This document shows positions 1 to 11,259 of a stretch of 64,000 bases of DNA, one piece after another. This DNA comes from Odontocerum albicorne (lineage: Eukaryota; Arthropoda; Insecta; Trichoptera; Odontoceridae): the NCBI GenBank assembly GCA_949825065.1, contig OX463855.1, positions 38,822,301 to 38,886,300 on the forward strand. Reading direction: 5' to 3'. Under the pieces are notes generated by a model. The model did no database searches. It had not been told where the DNA came from and was given only the letters and a program-made list of their open reading frames with translations. A program made the position numbers and the translations under genes. Position 1 is the first letter of the stretch. Every line of letters starts with the position of its first letter.

Positions 1-86
1 GTGTTGCCATATTAATAGCGTTTCAAACATTACCATGTATCGTGACAAGGTTATTATATCTATTTTAACACTATGAAAATATCAGC

Positions 87-327
87 TAAAATAGTGGGAA
101 ATAATCAATTGTTAACGCAGTAAAATAGTGGGAAATAATCAATTGTTAACGCTGTAAAATAGTGGGAAATAATCAATTGTTAACGCAGTAAAATAGTGGG
201 AAATAATCTATTGTTAACGCTGTAAAAAAGTGGTAAATAATCAATTGTTAACACAGTAAAATAGTGGGAAATAATCTATTGTTAACGCAGTAAAATAGTG
301 GGAAATAATCAATTGTTAACGCAGTCA
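87..327. repeat. Tandem repeat, 34-bp unit, about 7 copies
   Basis: The phrase GTGGGAAATAATC recurs at 94, 128, 162, 196 and 264 to 298, with a variant at 230 (GTGGTAAATAA), so the period is exactly 34. The unit junction alternates between GCAG and GCTG. The copies are contiguous with no unique spacers. No coding potential is seen. Confidence 0.95.
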
Positions 328-362
328 AATTCTAACTCACAAATTAGCATTAGATCACACGT

Positions 363-795
363 TTTTGGGTAATCCTTTACGTGACAGATTTAATTTACTA
401 AATACCATATTGATATCTCCATAAAGACATTTCTATTTGTTATCAATTTTTTGGGTAATCCTTTACGTGACAGATTTAATTTACTAAATACCATATTGAT
501 ATCTCCATAAAGACATTTCTATTTGTTATCAATTTTTTGGGTAATCCTTTACGTGACAGATTTAATTTACTAAATGCCATATTGATATCTCCATAAAGAC
601 ATTTATATTTGTTATAATTTTTTTGGGTAACCCTTTACGTGACAGATTTAATTTACTAAATGCCATATTGATATCTCCATAAAGACATTTCTATTTGTTA
701 TAAATTTTTTGGGTAACCCTTTACGTGACAGATTTAATTTACTAAATGCCATATTGATATCTCCATAAAGACATGTATATTTGTTATCAATTTTT
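363..795. repeat. Tandem repeat, 86-bp unit, 5 copies
   Basis: The phrase GGGTAAYCCTTTACGTGACA recurs at 367, 453, 539, 625 and 711, a period of 86. Read on the minus strand each unit contains a short frame with residues FSKLNLSRK. The same frame, with synonymous differences, appears once on the plus strand near 31,709. The first three copies end their frame with TAC/GTA where the last two have TGC/GCA. Confidence 0.95.
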
Positions 796-911
796 TTAAA
801 GTAAAATTGCTGATGCCGATGATCACGGGGACAGTATAGAAGGAAAACAATCAAGATGAAATTATCCCACAAGATGGTCGAACCAAATAAACGCGTCAGG
901 AGGGTATTTTT

Positions 912-1010
912 TAAACGATGCATTCAACATGGCCCAGGACCAGAAAGAATGGAGACAAATGGCGAATCAGACAAAGCAGATGACCACGACGCTCAACGTT
1001 GAGCACGCGA
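912..1010 (+). pseudogene. LINE RT C-terminal tail fragment (family F)
   Basis: The plus strand reads residues like AFNMAQDQKEWRQM followed by HDAQR. This is the usual C-terminal signature (AxxxAQDRxxWR ... GHDPQR) of insect endonuclease-reverse transcriptase ORF2 proteins. Only about 30 codons survive. Related fragments lie at 27,440-27,940 (minus) and 37,420-37,640 (plus). This is a dead 5'-truncated copy; the exact clade is not assigned. Confidence 0.6.
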
Positions 1011-1227
1011 TGAAAATGAGAAAATATATTGTTACTCAGTTAATTTATGCGCAGTAATAATTATTATAAGCGTCGCTCAGTCATATTATAAATAAATGTC
1101 TTTCTTTTAGTTCTCCACATCTCGCTATCGTATCGCATTACCTAATATTGTCATAAAGGCAATAAATAGTTTTCTATAAAACCGCTGTTCCCGATACCAA
1201 AGCCCAAATGTATTAAACATTTTATTC

Positions 1228-1670
1228 TTCTCCTTCCCAGTGTCATGTCAGGTCTCCCCAATGTTGAATATCACCTGAGAGTATACATATTTGTACCCGG
1301 CAGCCCGAAAATGATCCCCGACGCTCCTTATACCAGTCCAATCACGTATATTGCGGAGCTAGGAGATTTGCCTCCTGCCAACACCTCTTCGACCCTCTAT
1401 TTTGCCTTGGATGGTCAGGTGCAGTAATTTGTACTTTGCTCCTCTAAGTACATGACCCAAATAGGACACCTTTCGGATTTTAATATTAGTCAGCAACTCT
1501 CTATCAACTTAGGCTCTTTGAAGAACGCTTGTGTTGCTGACCATATCCGTCCAGAGTATCCGTAGCATTCTCCGGTGCATCCACATTTCGAATGCTTCCA
1601 TTCGGTTCATACTAGCAACTTTGAGGGTCCATGATTCCACTCCATGCAATAACACTGACCAAACATTTTA
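1228..1670 (-). pseudogene. LINE RT 3' end fragment (family A)
   Basis: Read on the minus strand this gives the C-terminal end of a non-LTR retrotransposon ORF2: a WSVLLHGVESWTLKVAS stretch, then MNRMEAFEMWMHRRMLRI, then a WTDMVSNT-VLQRA segment, RKVSYLGHVLRGAKYKLLHL, and the terminal NVGR-PDMTL region. The 3' end on the minus strand runs into GAAGAA repeats, the tail seen in the other copies. The frame is broken by shifts and stops. Copies of the same family lie at 37,140, 47,488, 49,150, 58,300 and 60,770. The catalytic RT domain and the endonuclease are absent, as expected from 5' truncation during target-primed reverse transcription. An octamer TACTCGTA at 1,671-1,678 lies at the upstream edge. 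Confidence 0.8.
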
Positions 1671-1739
1671 TACTCGTACTATATTTATGAACGTCACGAT
1701 ATATTGTATTCCCATTTGATAATATCAGTATAAACTACT

Positions 1740-1990
1740 GTATAGTGCAAATGTAAGTGGAAATGCGTGTGAGAGAAAGACCAAGGGAACAGTGGATGAA
1801 TCAAATGAATATTTTGAAAAAAGTAAATGTAGTGAGAGAAATCGTAGAAGTTGTATGAGAAGTTGTAAGGGTGTAGAATAGGGTAAGGAAGGAGGTGTGT
1901 CCAGATAGGAGTCAGATGCTTTCTGTTCTGTCTACCCCGACAAGGAAATTGTATGCATGAATTACATCGGAGTTAAACAACATTTTTTAC
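1740..1990 (+). pseudogene. LINE RT tail fragment (family B)
   Basis: The plus strand reads YSANVSGN, then a basic stretch, RNRRSCMRSCKGVE and a final VYPDKE. This matches the C-terminus of a LINE RT family also present at 49,251-49,710, 54,820-55,065, 57,180-57,545 and 58,770-59,390. In the better copies the order is YNANVSG, GRPRK-WLDQ, NRRSCM-RCMDV, and a tail before the stop. The frame here contains a stop and shifts. Confidence 0.65.
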
Positions 1991-2259
1991 AGTGCAAATG
2001 AGAAATCCGTGCAATTTAGTATAAGGTATAACGAAATCGATCTCCGGCCAAAATACCTCAGGCAAGATTTATCTACAAACGCCGGTATATCTTCACTTAT
2101 AGGCGCTTCCTAAGCCAGCCACAGAGCTACAGATTCCAGGAGAACATCTTCATCCAAACTACCCGTACCGGCAACTAGACAAGCACTGAACTTGGACTAT
2201 TCAGTGTGGACCTGAGCGTTTTAGAAAAAAAACAATGTGACATATTCGGAGAAGCGTAA

Positions 2260-2400
2260 CATTTGACAACTTAGACAATATAAAATATCAGGAAGACGAC
2301 ATGGATACGGTGGAGAATTTTATGGTTGAAAAATCTGAGGGAGTGGTTCAGCAAAACCAACTACGCCCCTTTCTGAACAGCCATAAATAAAACGATTATG
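2260..2400 (+). pseudogene. Possible LINE RT tail remnant
   Basis: Allowing for frame changes, the plus strand reads GRRHGYGGE then LKNLREWFSKTNYAPFLN. This resembles the SWLKNLRxWFGxSxxELFRxA C-terminus of insect LINE ORF2 proteins. It is short and unsupported by a second copy in this window, so the call is tentative. Confidence 0.4.
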
Positions 2401-2594
2401 CACAATAAGAGGATGAAACAATGTGAAACAATCACAGCGAGTTTTCCTTTAGTGGGTTATATTTTGTGAATCTTGGATATATCACTGATAGAAACTATCT
2501 CCGTTCAGCGGCAGGTCGTAGTTTAAAACGCTCTATTTAAAAAAATACATACACAACACAAAAATTAAAATTGCAAGTAGTAAATATAATTATT

Positions 2595-3243
2595 GAAATT
2601 AACAAGATAAAATGTTAACTTAATGTTACTCACAAGACTTGTTTTTCCCCCATTTAAACATGTGTACTCGTATATTACCTTCCGGTGCTAAAAAAAATGC
2701 GCGTTCCGGTGCTGTGTATTCAATACACATGTAAAAATGAGCTATTTAAAATCGGATTAATAAGAATATTGATAGCCAATCGCTTAAATTAATTAAATTT
2801 GAAGTCAAAAGTGATAATTGAAATTTAATTGCTGAAAACATGAAAAAACATCGGCCGACTTTCACAAAACGGGCGCAGAGACCACCTCGTATGAATGTCC
2901 GCGAGCTTCTGAGACGGGACTCGGAACACTAACATTGTATGTTATACCTCGAAGGAAGAAACAACTGCGAACTGAGATTCTATTCCTTGCGTTCCCATAT
3001 AGCGAAGTAGAGTGAGAGCGAGACGTGAATAACGTCGCTTCCTTACCCATAGCGGTTTTTAGAATGAATATACCTACGTCACACACTGGCACACGTTTGA
3101 TTGTATTAGTGAATTTATTCCCGATTTTCACAAAATATCTCTGATGTGGCCGATAAGTGCTAATTATTATTAATATATAAAATGTTTACTTAACGTTACT
3201 CACAATACTTGTTTTTTTTCTATTTAAACACGTGTATATTAAT
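2595..3243. repeat. About 65-bp direct repeats bounding a 510-bp segment
   Basis: Positions 2,595-2,665 and 3,176-3,243 share a diverged direct repeat (AAAATGTTWACTTAAYGTTA, CTCACAA-ACTTGTTTTT, TTTAAACAYGTGTA), 585 bp apart. Between them, 2,850-3,150 is richer in G+C and its edges carry loosely inverted words (CGGCCGACTTTCACAAAA and TTTTCACAAAA...GGCCGAT). A minus-strand open frame (2,862-3,131) has no family motif I recognise. The arrangement could be a local duplication or an old transposon. Confidence 0.55.
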
Positions 3244-3249
3244 TAATAT

Positions 3250-3414
3250 GCATTATTTATAGTTAAGGCATTAACATTGTGGAGGTTTCAAGATATTGTA
3301 ATTTGTTTGATCAAACACTGTTTATTCCACTTTTTGTAACGATATAACCCTACAGGGAGGGTTATAACCGTTACAAAAAGTGGAATAAACAGTGTTTGAT
3401 AAAACAAATTACAG
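3250..3414. repeat. Foldback (snapback) element, near-perfect palindrome
   Basis: The left arm (about 3,296-3,354) and right arm (about 3,358-3,414) are inverted copies: TTTGATCAAACACTGTTTAT, CCACTTTTTGTAACG and ATAACCCTA, separated by a few bases. The left end extends outward through AACCTCCACAATGTTAATGC (reverse strand), which matches the outer ends of family members at 51,170 and 63,626. Other copies: 31,388-31,558 and 62,676-62,821. No coding capacity is seen. It directly abuts the TIR element at 3,417. Confidence 0.85.
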
Positions 3415-3416
3415 TA

Positions 3417-3646
3417 CCCGGCGGTAAGTAAAACACATCGGACTTAAGAAAGAGACTGTCGACCATAATCGGCTAACTTCGGCTTTATAGAGCATCGTCC
3501 CTGTCATTCATACACGTGTTCCGTCGCGATTTGTCAGTGGTTGTCGAGCATTCTAGGGACAGAGACGACGCTCTACAAAGCCGAAGTTAGCCGATTATGG
3601 GCGACAGCCCTTTTCTTAAGCCCGATGTGTATTACTTACCACCGGG
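3417..3646. mobile_element. 230-bp TIR element (MITE) with TA target duplication
   Basis: The ends read CCCGGCGGTAAGTAA and, on the other strand, CCCGGTGGTAAGTAA. The inverted arms continue for about 90 bp with scattered mismatches (shared words CATAATCGGCTAACTTCGGC and TTAAGAAA). TA flanks both sides (3,415-3,416; 3,647-3,648), consistent with a Tc1/mariner-type or other TA-targeting transposase. There is no internal frame, so it is non-autonomous. Confidence 0.8.
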
Positions 3647-3654
3647 TACTATAC

Positions 3655-4800
3655 AATAATTAATATGTGTATAATCCACGTTTTGAGAAATATCTTAGAA
3701 AAGGCAAAATTAAGGTAACATTTTTTTTGCATATACTCGTACAGTACGTAAAAAATTCATATTTGGTGTTTAATTATCATATAATTTAATGGCTCGATAA
3801 CTCGGGTGTTTCGACACGTTTTGATATCAAGTTTTTTTTTTGTGTTTTGTACGAGTATAATGGACGATTGCAAACAGAATAAAATGGCTTCCCTACTGTT
3901 ACCATTGTATTTTGGCACTTCTCAGCATAAAATAAAACACGTAAACAGGTATTTTACGTTTCGGTGATTCGACAGCAAAAACTCGATCCTATTCAAATCG
4001 TTCCAACCAGGCGAATCGTTTGGAAGATGGCGATATCGTCGCTATATTTTTATCAAAGAGTACCAAAAAAAGGCAAAATAAATATGCATAAGAAACGAAG
4101 AACTTGACAATGAAGTCCACTTTAGTCATCCAATAGAAAGAGTTAAGATGAATTTCAGTCAGACAATAAACATTCACTGAGAAAGAGCGCTGCTTATCCT
4201 GCAAGACGAACCATCGTAGCACAATATAAAAAAGTGCATATCAAATTTGAATAAATTTTCTATGGTTTTATAATTCCATAGATCATGAAGTTATGTAAAC
4301 ATTTCTATTTACGGATTTATTCCAAATCCCATAAACTTTTAAATATGTTTATATAGCTTTATATTTATTTATTTAGCGATAAAATAATTTTTAAATGTAT
4401 ATTTATAAATCATAGTAACAATTATAAAACAAATGATAACGTATCAACAATTATAAAAATAAAAAACAGGATACACATACTTTCGAAACATGACACATTT
4501 AAATACCAATATATAGTACGACACGGAGATTGAAATATAATAATCAAACGCAATTAATTAAATTTAATTAATGATGCACAACTAATTAATTTCAAAAGCG
4601 CATGCCTTGATTTCTTTACACATGCGCTTGCTTGTTGGATAACAGACAAAAATAACACTTGAAGCAAAAGGTCCAGAAATGATATTAACCTTTTTACTAA
4701 AATAATACAGTTTGTTTGCTACTTTATTATAAATACACTTGTTCTAAATTCAATAATAACGAACGTAGGTTATAAAACTAACAACCTATTCTTATCGTTT
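3655..4800. other. AT-rich intergenic sequence, no gene seen
   Basis: No frame, repeat unit or transposon end is recognised. It holds two octamers of the TACTCGTA/TACGAGTA type nearby (3,734 and 3,850) and homopolymer runs. Confidence 0.5.
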
Positions 4801-4802
4801 GG

Positions 4803-7507
4803 TAGTAATAATCTCAACATTGGCAGTGGTAGTGGTTTGATCTGGTGGATTATATACTAGTTATTCACTATTGACATGCTAGTCAATATTCGTAGTTGTC
4901 TTTCATAAATAGAAAAAAATCTTCATGTGACATGTTATCGCGAAACTATACTCAAATAATCTCAACATTGGCAGTGGTTTGATCTGGTGGATAATATACT
5001 AGTTATTCACTACTGACATGCTAGTCAATATTCGTAGTTGTCTTTCATAAATAGAAAATATCTTCATGTGACATGTTATCGCAAAACTCAACTCAAATAA
5101 TCTCAACATTGTCGCAGTGGTTTGATCTGGTGGATAATATACTAGTTATTCACTATTGACATGCTAGTCAATATTCGTAGTTGTCTTTCATAAATAGAAA
5201 ATATCTTCATGTGACATGTTATCGCAAAACTCAACTCAAATAATCTCAACATTGGCAGTGGTTTGATCTGGTGGATAATATACTAGTTATTCACTACTGA
5301 CATGCTAGTCAATATTCGTAGTTGTCTTTCATAAATAGAAAATATCTTCATGTGACATGTTATCGCAAAACTCAACTCAAATAATCTCAACATTGTCGCA
5401 GTGGTTTGATCTGGTGGATTATATACTAGTTATTCACTATTGACATGCTAGTCAATATTCGTAGTTGTCTTTCATAAATAGAAAAAAATCTTCATGTGAC
5501 ATGTTATCGCGAAACTATACTCAAATAATCTCAACATTGGCAGTGGTTTGATCTGGTGGATAATATACTAGTTATTCACTACTGACATGCTAGTCAATAT
5601 TCGTAGTTGTCTTTCATAAATAGAAAATATCTTCATGTGACATGTTATCGCAAAACTCAACTCAAATAATCTCAACATTGTCGCAGTGGTTTGATCTGGT
5701 GGATAATATACTAGTTATTCACTATTGACATGCTAGTCAATATTCGTAGTTGTCTTTCATAAATAGAAAATATCTTCATGTGACATGTTATCGCAAAACT
5801 CAACTCAAATAATCTCAACATTGGCAGTGGTTTGATCTGGTGGATAATATACTAGTTATTCACTACTGACATGCTAGTCAATATTCGTAGTTGTCTTTCA
5901 TAAATAGAAAATATCTTCATGTGACATGTTATCGCAAAACTCAACTCAAATAATCTCAACATTGTCGCAGTGGTTTGATCTGGTGGATTATATACTAGTT
6001 ATTCACTATTGACATGCTAGTCAATATTCGTAGTTGTCTTTCATAAATAGAAAAAAATCTTCATGTGACATGTTATCGCGAAACTATACTCAAATAATCT
6101 CAACATTGGCAGTGGTTTGATCTGGTGGATAATATACTAGTTATTCACTACTGACATGCTAGTCAATATTCGTAGTTGTCTTTCATAAATAGAAAATATC
6201 TTCATGTGACATGTTATCGCAAAACTCAACTCAAATAATCTCAACATTGTCGCAGTGGTTTGATCTGGTGGATAATATACTAGTTATTCACTATTGACAT
6301 GCTAGTCAATATTCGTAGTTGTCTTTCATAAATAGAAAATATCTTCATGTGACATGTTATCGCAAAACTCAACTCAAATAATCTCAACATTGGCAGTGGT
6401 TTGATCTGGTGGATAATATACTAGTTATTCACTACTGACATGCTAGTCAATATTCGTAGTTGTCTTTCATAAATAGAAAATATCTTCATGTGACATGTTA
6501 TCGCAAAACTCAACTCAAATAATCTCAACATTGTCGCAGTGGTTTGATCTGGTGGATAATATACTAGTTATTCACTACTGACATGCTAGTCAATATTCGT
6601 AGTTGTCTTTCATAAATAGAAAATATCTTCATGTGACATGTTATCGCAAAACTCAACTCAAATAATCTCAACATTGTCGCAGTGGTTTGATCTGGTGGAT
6701 AATATACTAGTTATTCACTACTGACATGCTAGTCAATATTCGTAGTTGTCTTTCATAAATAGAAAATATCTTCATGTGACATGTTATCGCAAAACTCAAC
6801 TCAAATAATCTCAACATTGTCGCAGTGGTTTGATCTGGTGGATAATATACTAGTTATTCACTATTGACATGCTAGTCAATATTCGTAGTTGTCTTTCATA
6901 AATAGAAAATATCTTCATGTGACATGTTATCGCAAAACTCAACTCAAATAATCTCAACATTGTCGCAGTGGTTTGATCTGGTGGATAATATACTAGTTAT
7001 TCACTATTGACATGCTAGTCAATATTCGTAGTTGTCTTTCATAAATAGAAAATATCTTCATGTGACATGTTATCGCAAAACTCAACTCAAATAATCTCAA
7101 CATTGTCGCAGTGGTTTGATCTGGTGGATAATATACTAGTTATTCACTATTGACATGCTAGTCAATATTCGTAGTTGTCTTTCATAAATAGAAAATATCT
7201 TCATGTGACATGTTATCGCAAAACTCAACTCAAATAATCTCAACATTGTCGCAGTGGTTTGATCTGGTGGATAATATACTAGTTATTCACTATTGACATG
7301 CTAGTCAATATTCGTAGTTGTCTTTCATAAATAGAAAATATCTTCATGTGACATGTTATCGCAAAACTCAACTCAAATAATCTCAACATTGGCAGTGGTT
7401 TGATCTGGTGGATAATATACTAGTTATTCACTATTGGCATGCTAGCCAATATTCGTAGTTGTCTTTCATAAATAGAAAAAATCTTCATGTGACATGTTAT
7501 GGCGAAA
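4803..7507. repeat. Satellite array, 141-143-bp monomer, about 19 copies, with a 569-bp higher-order repeat
   Basis: The word CTCAACATTG marks each unit (4,813; 4,961; 5,102; 5,245; 5,386; ... 5,955; ... 6,524; ... about 7,381). Monomers differ at fixed positions: GGCAG or GTCGCAG, CTATTGAC or CTACTGAC, and a marked type with GATTATATAC, GAAAAAAATC and GCGAAACTATA. The marked type occurs at units 1, 5 and 9, giving a four-unit repeat; the 5,386, 5,955 and 6,524 starts are exactly 569 apart. Units 13-18 are plain monomers, and the last unit is diverged (GCTAGCC, GGCGAAACAATG). No coding is seen. Confidence 0.97.
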
Positions 7508-7760
7508 CAATGTACATTATCTATTTACTATTTATTATTATAATAAAGGTACATAATTAAAGTTAACCTTATACTATACGAGTATATCTCACAAAAGAAC
7601 CCTCGACGAATTCTTTTCTGCGGTGATCTAGACACACATCAAATAGTTCCATGTTTTATCGCAGATATCTAGATTGAACTAGAAACGAACTCCGATTAGT
7701 TCAATCACTAAACTGGATATCATATGCGGCGACATATTCAATAAATACAAACCCATTTAT
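7508..7760. other. AT-rich spacer
   Basis: No gene or repeat family is recognised beyond one TACGAGTA octamer at 7,577. Confidence 0.4.
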
Positions 7761-7779
7761 AAATCTTAAAGTTGATAAA

Positions 7780-8250
7780 ATGATGAAGTAATTCCCCGTT
7801 GCATGCACAATTCAGCGCACGCGCACTATGAACTGATTTACGCACACGCTGAATTGTGTCTACAAAGAAGAACATGAAACAAAACAAAAACAAACGATAA
7901 GTTTTCAAATAACATTTCTTTTATCTGACAATTAACAAAATAATTCTAAAGCATAACTTCATTATTTTTAAACATAATTTTGTTACAATATATAATACAA
8001 TCGCACATCTTGTTTTTATTAATTGAAAACTAAAGTATACTCCACTAGACGCCTTGAAACACTTGAACCACAATTTCTGTATTTATTTCTTGAAAAATAT
8101 ACTACACTGAATAGTCTTTTACACATTACAGTAACATTTGTAAACACAATTTGATCGACTTGGGGTAGTAAAGCGTATTTAAGAAAGAATGAAATAGAAG
8201 TAACAATCATGCAAAAATAACCAACTGAAATTTTATCTGTCGTGAAATAA
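7780..8250. repeat. Dispersed repeat copy (297-bp family) with inverted-repeat core
   Basis: TTCCCCGTTGCATGCACAA begins a stretch with arms CACAATTCAGCG and CGCTGAATTGTG around a roughly 30-bp loop. It is followed by AACATTTCTTTTATCTGA and, further on, by the CAATTTGATCGACTT / AAATAATTGAGG module. The same modules occur at 19,090-20,000, 21,310-24,000 and 26,080-26,250. No coding is seen. Confidence 0.75.
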
Positions 8251-8344
8251 TTGAGGCCAAGTGGTGGATAACTTGTTCAGAGTCTCGGTCCAATTGTAGG
8301 ACGCCTTGCTCTTTCATCGGATAGATTCTGACTGTTATGATATT

Positions 8345-8637
8345 TAGGTTCTTCTTCTTCTTCTTTTAGGCATGTTGCCCTGTTATGGTCCTGCATCATT
8401 GTTTTCCTCTTGTGACGTCGACTGCCAGCTGTCTTTCCATCTTTTGGAAGGTCGTCCTGGAGGTCTGCTCGCTTGGGGGATACTGTCCCTGGCCATTCTT
8501 ACGGCTCTTGGTTCCGCCATTCTGGATACATGTTCGTTCCAGAACCTTCTCTGTCGTCCCCATCTGACAATATCTTCAACTTCGCGCATCCTTCGAATTT
8601 CTGTGTTTCGTACTTTATCACGAAGGGGTTTGCCAGC
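8345..8637 (-). pseudogene. LINE RT C-terminal half, split by the LTR element (family C)
   Basis: On the minus strand the frame reads AGKPLRDKVRNTEIRR, EVEDIVRWGRQRRFWNEHV, then PPGRPSKRWKDSWQSTSQEE to a stop. This is the C-terminal region of a non-LTR retrotransposon ORF2; a shorter relative lies at 24,218-24,470. The 3' end carries a GAA microsatellite tail (TTC repeats on the plus strand near 8,352). The frame is interrupted at 8,638 by the LTR element and resumes at 18,336, where the RT catalytic motif is found. If one copy of the 4-bp CAGC duplication is discounted, the reading frame runs straight across the insertion site. Confidence 0.85.
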
Positions 8638-10089
8638 TGTTAGGAGTATATTTATTTTTTTTATAAAAGACGGGTGAGAAGTTTGGGATTTATCCAAAAG
8701 GGAAAATAACGCGCGAGATTGATTGATACGAGCGGAATTAAAACGGACTTCCCTGTATTCTGATTTTGACGGGTAAATAATGACGCATAAAAATCGAGTC
8801 CGAGCGTGACGCAGTTGTAATTAGGACAGGGAATGATGCAATCGTCCGTTGTTTCTGGAAGATTCTATTCCAAAACGGGCGGCTTAAAGAATTTCATCTA
8901 GCACCGAGCAATTGCGTCACTTATAATAAATAATCAAACGCAAGGGTTTGATTGGTCAAATTACGGCCCGACCAAAGATTTGACGAATCAGGACATCGCT
9001 TACAAATATGATCAACGGGCGAAAGGGTATCACGTGGGGATGCACAGGTAAGGCGGTCAGAAGGTGGGTGCTTCATTACGAGCGGTACCGTCACGATTAC
9101 TAGTCCTGTTATTAAGACAGCTCCCGGTCGGGGGAATACGAATTAATAATTAAATAATTCGTTCAAGTTATCGGTCAGTTACCTTGTGGTCCGAGTTATA
9201 ATATCCTGGTGGGAAATACGAATTAATAATTAGCTTTTTTTGTGAAAGTTCTTCTGGCACTTCCATCCAGACTTGACGCGGGGATTTATCTGCGGAATAG
9301 TATTTTCCAAAGAAATAATCTTGGATTATTATTGGCTCCATCGGGCGTGAAGCAAGTAAAGTTTCGAGAAACTAAAAAAAAGCGGTTCTTTAAATAACTG
9401 CGGGTCGGAAATCGTTCTCCCAGGCCGAAGGCCAAGGAAGAAGATTGGAAGCGGGGCAGCGCGAGCTTCAAAGGACGCTTGCGGCATCATCATCATCATC
9501 AGAGTCATCGTTCCGGTTTCGTTTTCGGGGGAAATCTTCTGGTTCTTCCACAGTTCCGAGAGTATAGACATTACGCGTATCGTTCCTTATCGATATTCAT
9601 GGTATCGTGGGGTGAGTGATCTCTTTTTATTGTAACCTATCATTGTGGATTTCTCCTTACCTCATAGCCTTTATGTTTGTGCTGAATATTGAGCGGGAAT
9701 CGGTCTTTAATGCAAGCCCAAATTATTAGTCTGCCTACTCTGGTATTTTTTGGTAATATATATAATTTTTTCTCGGCATTATTGCGGAGTTTTTTTTTTT
9801 TTATTTTATAATCTCATTGGATTAAACTAAGTATTATCACAATTTTATGTCTTTCCTTTGTTGTTACCTTTGTCCCGGAGATAATATCTTGGAGGCCTAG
9901 TATAAATTATTGTGCCCATCGCAATCTGAGACGAAAGAGTACTTGTTCTGTAATTTCTTCATTTGCCGCTGAGAACCGGGTAAGTTTTATTGAGAGAGAA
10001 ATATCGCAGAAGTGTTTAAACTATTGCTTTATTGTTGCATGGAGGCAACGCTCTTTCTTAATTTAGTAAATATAGGTATAAGTGTGACA
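8638..10089 (+). repeat. 5' long terminal repeat, 1,452 bp
   Basis: It starts TGTTAGGAGTATATTT and ends ATATAGGTATAAGTGTGACA, with TG...CA termini. It matches 16,883-18,335 base for base in the stretches compared, apart from one T in the run near 9,790. An ATCATCATCATC microsatellite lies near 9,486. Small minus-strand frames inside both copies are not conserved proteins. Confidence 0.95.
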
Positions 10090-10932
10090 ATGTCGCCCGT
10101 ACGTGGGGCCATTTTAGAAAAATGCTGGCTTCCAGGGTATTTGACTGAGTGACGGGGTTATAAAGTGTATAAAAATATAATTTGTTCCTTTTTCAGAAAA
10201 TTTAGCGCGAAATTCGTAAGACAAGCTTAGGTCTCCATTTTGTTGTTCGAGAAGCGTCTGTGGTTAAGGTGGTTGCGTATAATCAGGAGTATAGTTTTGC
10301 CGCGTAAAAAGTTTAGATACGCATTAAGCGATAGTTTAATTCAAACAAAATAAGTGACGGAATAAATAAAAGAGTGCCTAGTTAATTGTGATTAGAGAAG
10401 TGATTAGTGGTTACGTTCGTGAAGTATTCCAGTGTTTTTGGAATTTCAAGACCATTTGTTTGAAACCAATCTCGCCTTATAGCTTGCGCGGGGATAGGCA
10501 AGAGGAGAGTGCGTATAACTTACAGTAGTTCGGTTTGCGTCGCTGTTGATGCGGTAAAGGGAAATAGTGTTACTACTTTTAGATAAAATCACTTGGTGCT
10601 TATACTCAATTGTTTTCGGAACAAATCTTTGTAATATAAGAGAGTGAATAGTATTGAATTAAATTACTTTTAGATTTAAGTTGTAGATTCGTAGCAAGCG
10701 GTGTGGTGGAAGCGTGTTTTAGGAAATTTGATAATAATACATATTGGTTAGAATTGCTAGTTCTTAATTTCGGAACATTTCAATTAAGGAGGGGTTGGTG
10801 TTAAATTAAAGTTACGTTTTAGTTAGATTCTTGTTCCGGTTAAACGGTGTAGTTAAAGCATTGTTTAACAAGGTGAAGTAAAATTTCGTTGGGTATAAAT
10901 TTTGATACCTACTGTTACGAATAGGATTGAAA
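10090..10932 (+). other. Untranslated leader of the LTR element
   Basis: These 843 bp between the 5' LTR and the first in-frame ATG contain no frame of note. The segment directly after the LTR (TGTCGCCCGTACGTGGGG) is where a tRNA primer site should be, but I cannot assign a tRNA to it. Confidence 0.5.
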
Positions 10933-11214
10933 ATGGATAGCGCAATGGATCCTATAGTTAATATAATGAAGGCCACGAAGGAAAGGCTAATCGGGGAATT
11001 AATTGAAAGGGGATTAGTTCCTAGTAATAATTTTTACGAGTTGCGGCGTCAGGCCTCTTTGTTTAACAAGAGTCTGGTATCATCGTCATCGGAGGCGGTC
11101 GCCTTACCGGTCAGGTGCGTGCCTTACCGGAATCTTATGAGAGCTCCACAGTTTTTGGAGGGACGGGTCGCGGGGAGATATCATGTGAAGGATATAGCCA
11201 AGATTATCGAGTAG
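10933..11214 (+). CDS. Short gag-like frame of the LTR element
   Basis: The frame of 93 codons opens at the ATG at 10,933, the first in-frame ATG, and ends with TAG at 11,214. Residues roughly 14-35 (ATKERLIGELIERGLVPS and following) are charged, helical and end in a pattern like the SAP/N-terminal helix found at the start of many arthropod gag proteins. The rest is a serine run and a short basic tail. There is no zinc knuckle, protease or RT after it; the downstream 5.6 kb is non-coding. It sits where gag should be, 0.84 kb after the LTR. It may be a truncated gag left in a non-autonomous element, or simply the remaining translated leader. The gag assignment is inference from position and helix pattern. 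Confidence 0.45.
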   Translation: MDSAMDPIVNIMKATKERLIGELIERGLVPSNNFYELRRQASLFNKSLVSSSSEAVALPVRCVPYRNLMRAPQFLEGRVAGRYHVKDIAKIIE

Positions 11215-11259
11215 ACCGCTTGAGGCCGTGGCATGTGCGCGGTTGTGCACATTGCTGAG

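Noticed and set aside
87..327. CRISPR-like spacing of the 34-bp repeats
   Set aside because: Units are contiguous with no unique spacers, and the surroundings are those of an insect nuclear genome.
9286..9571. Minus-strand frames in the 5' LTR, repeated at 17,531-17,816
   Set aside because: They repeat only because the LTRs are identical; no domain or codon bias.
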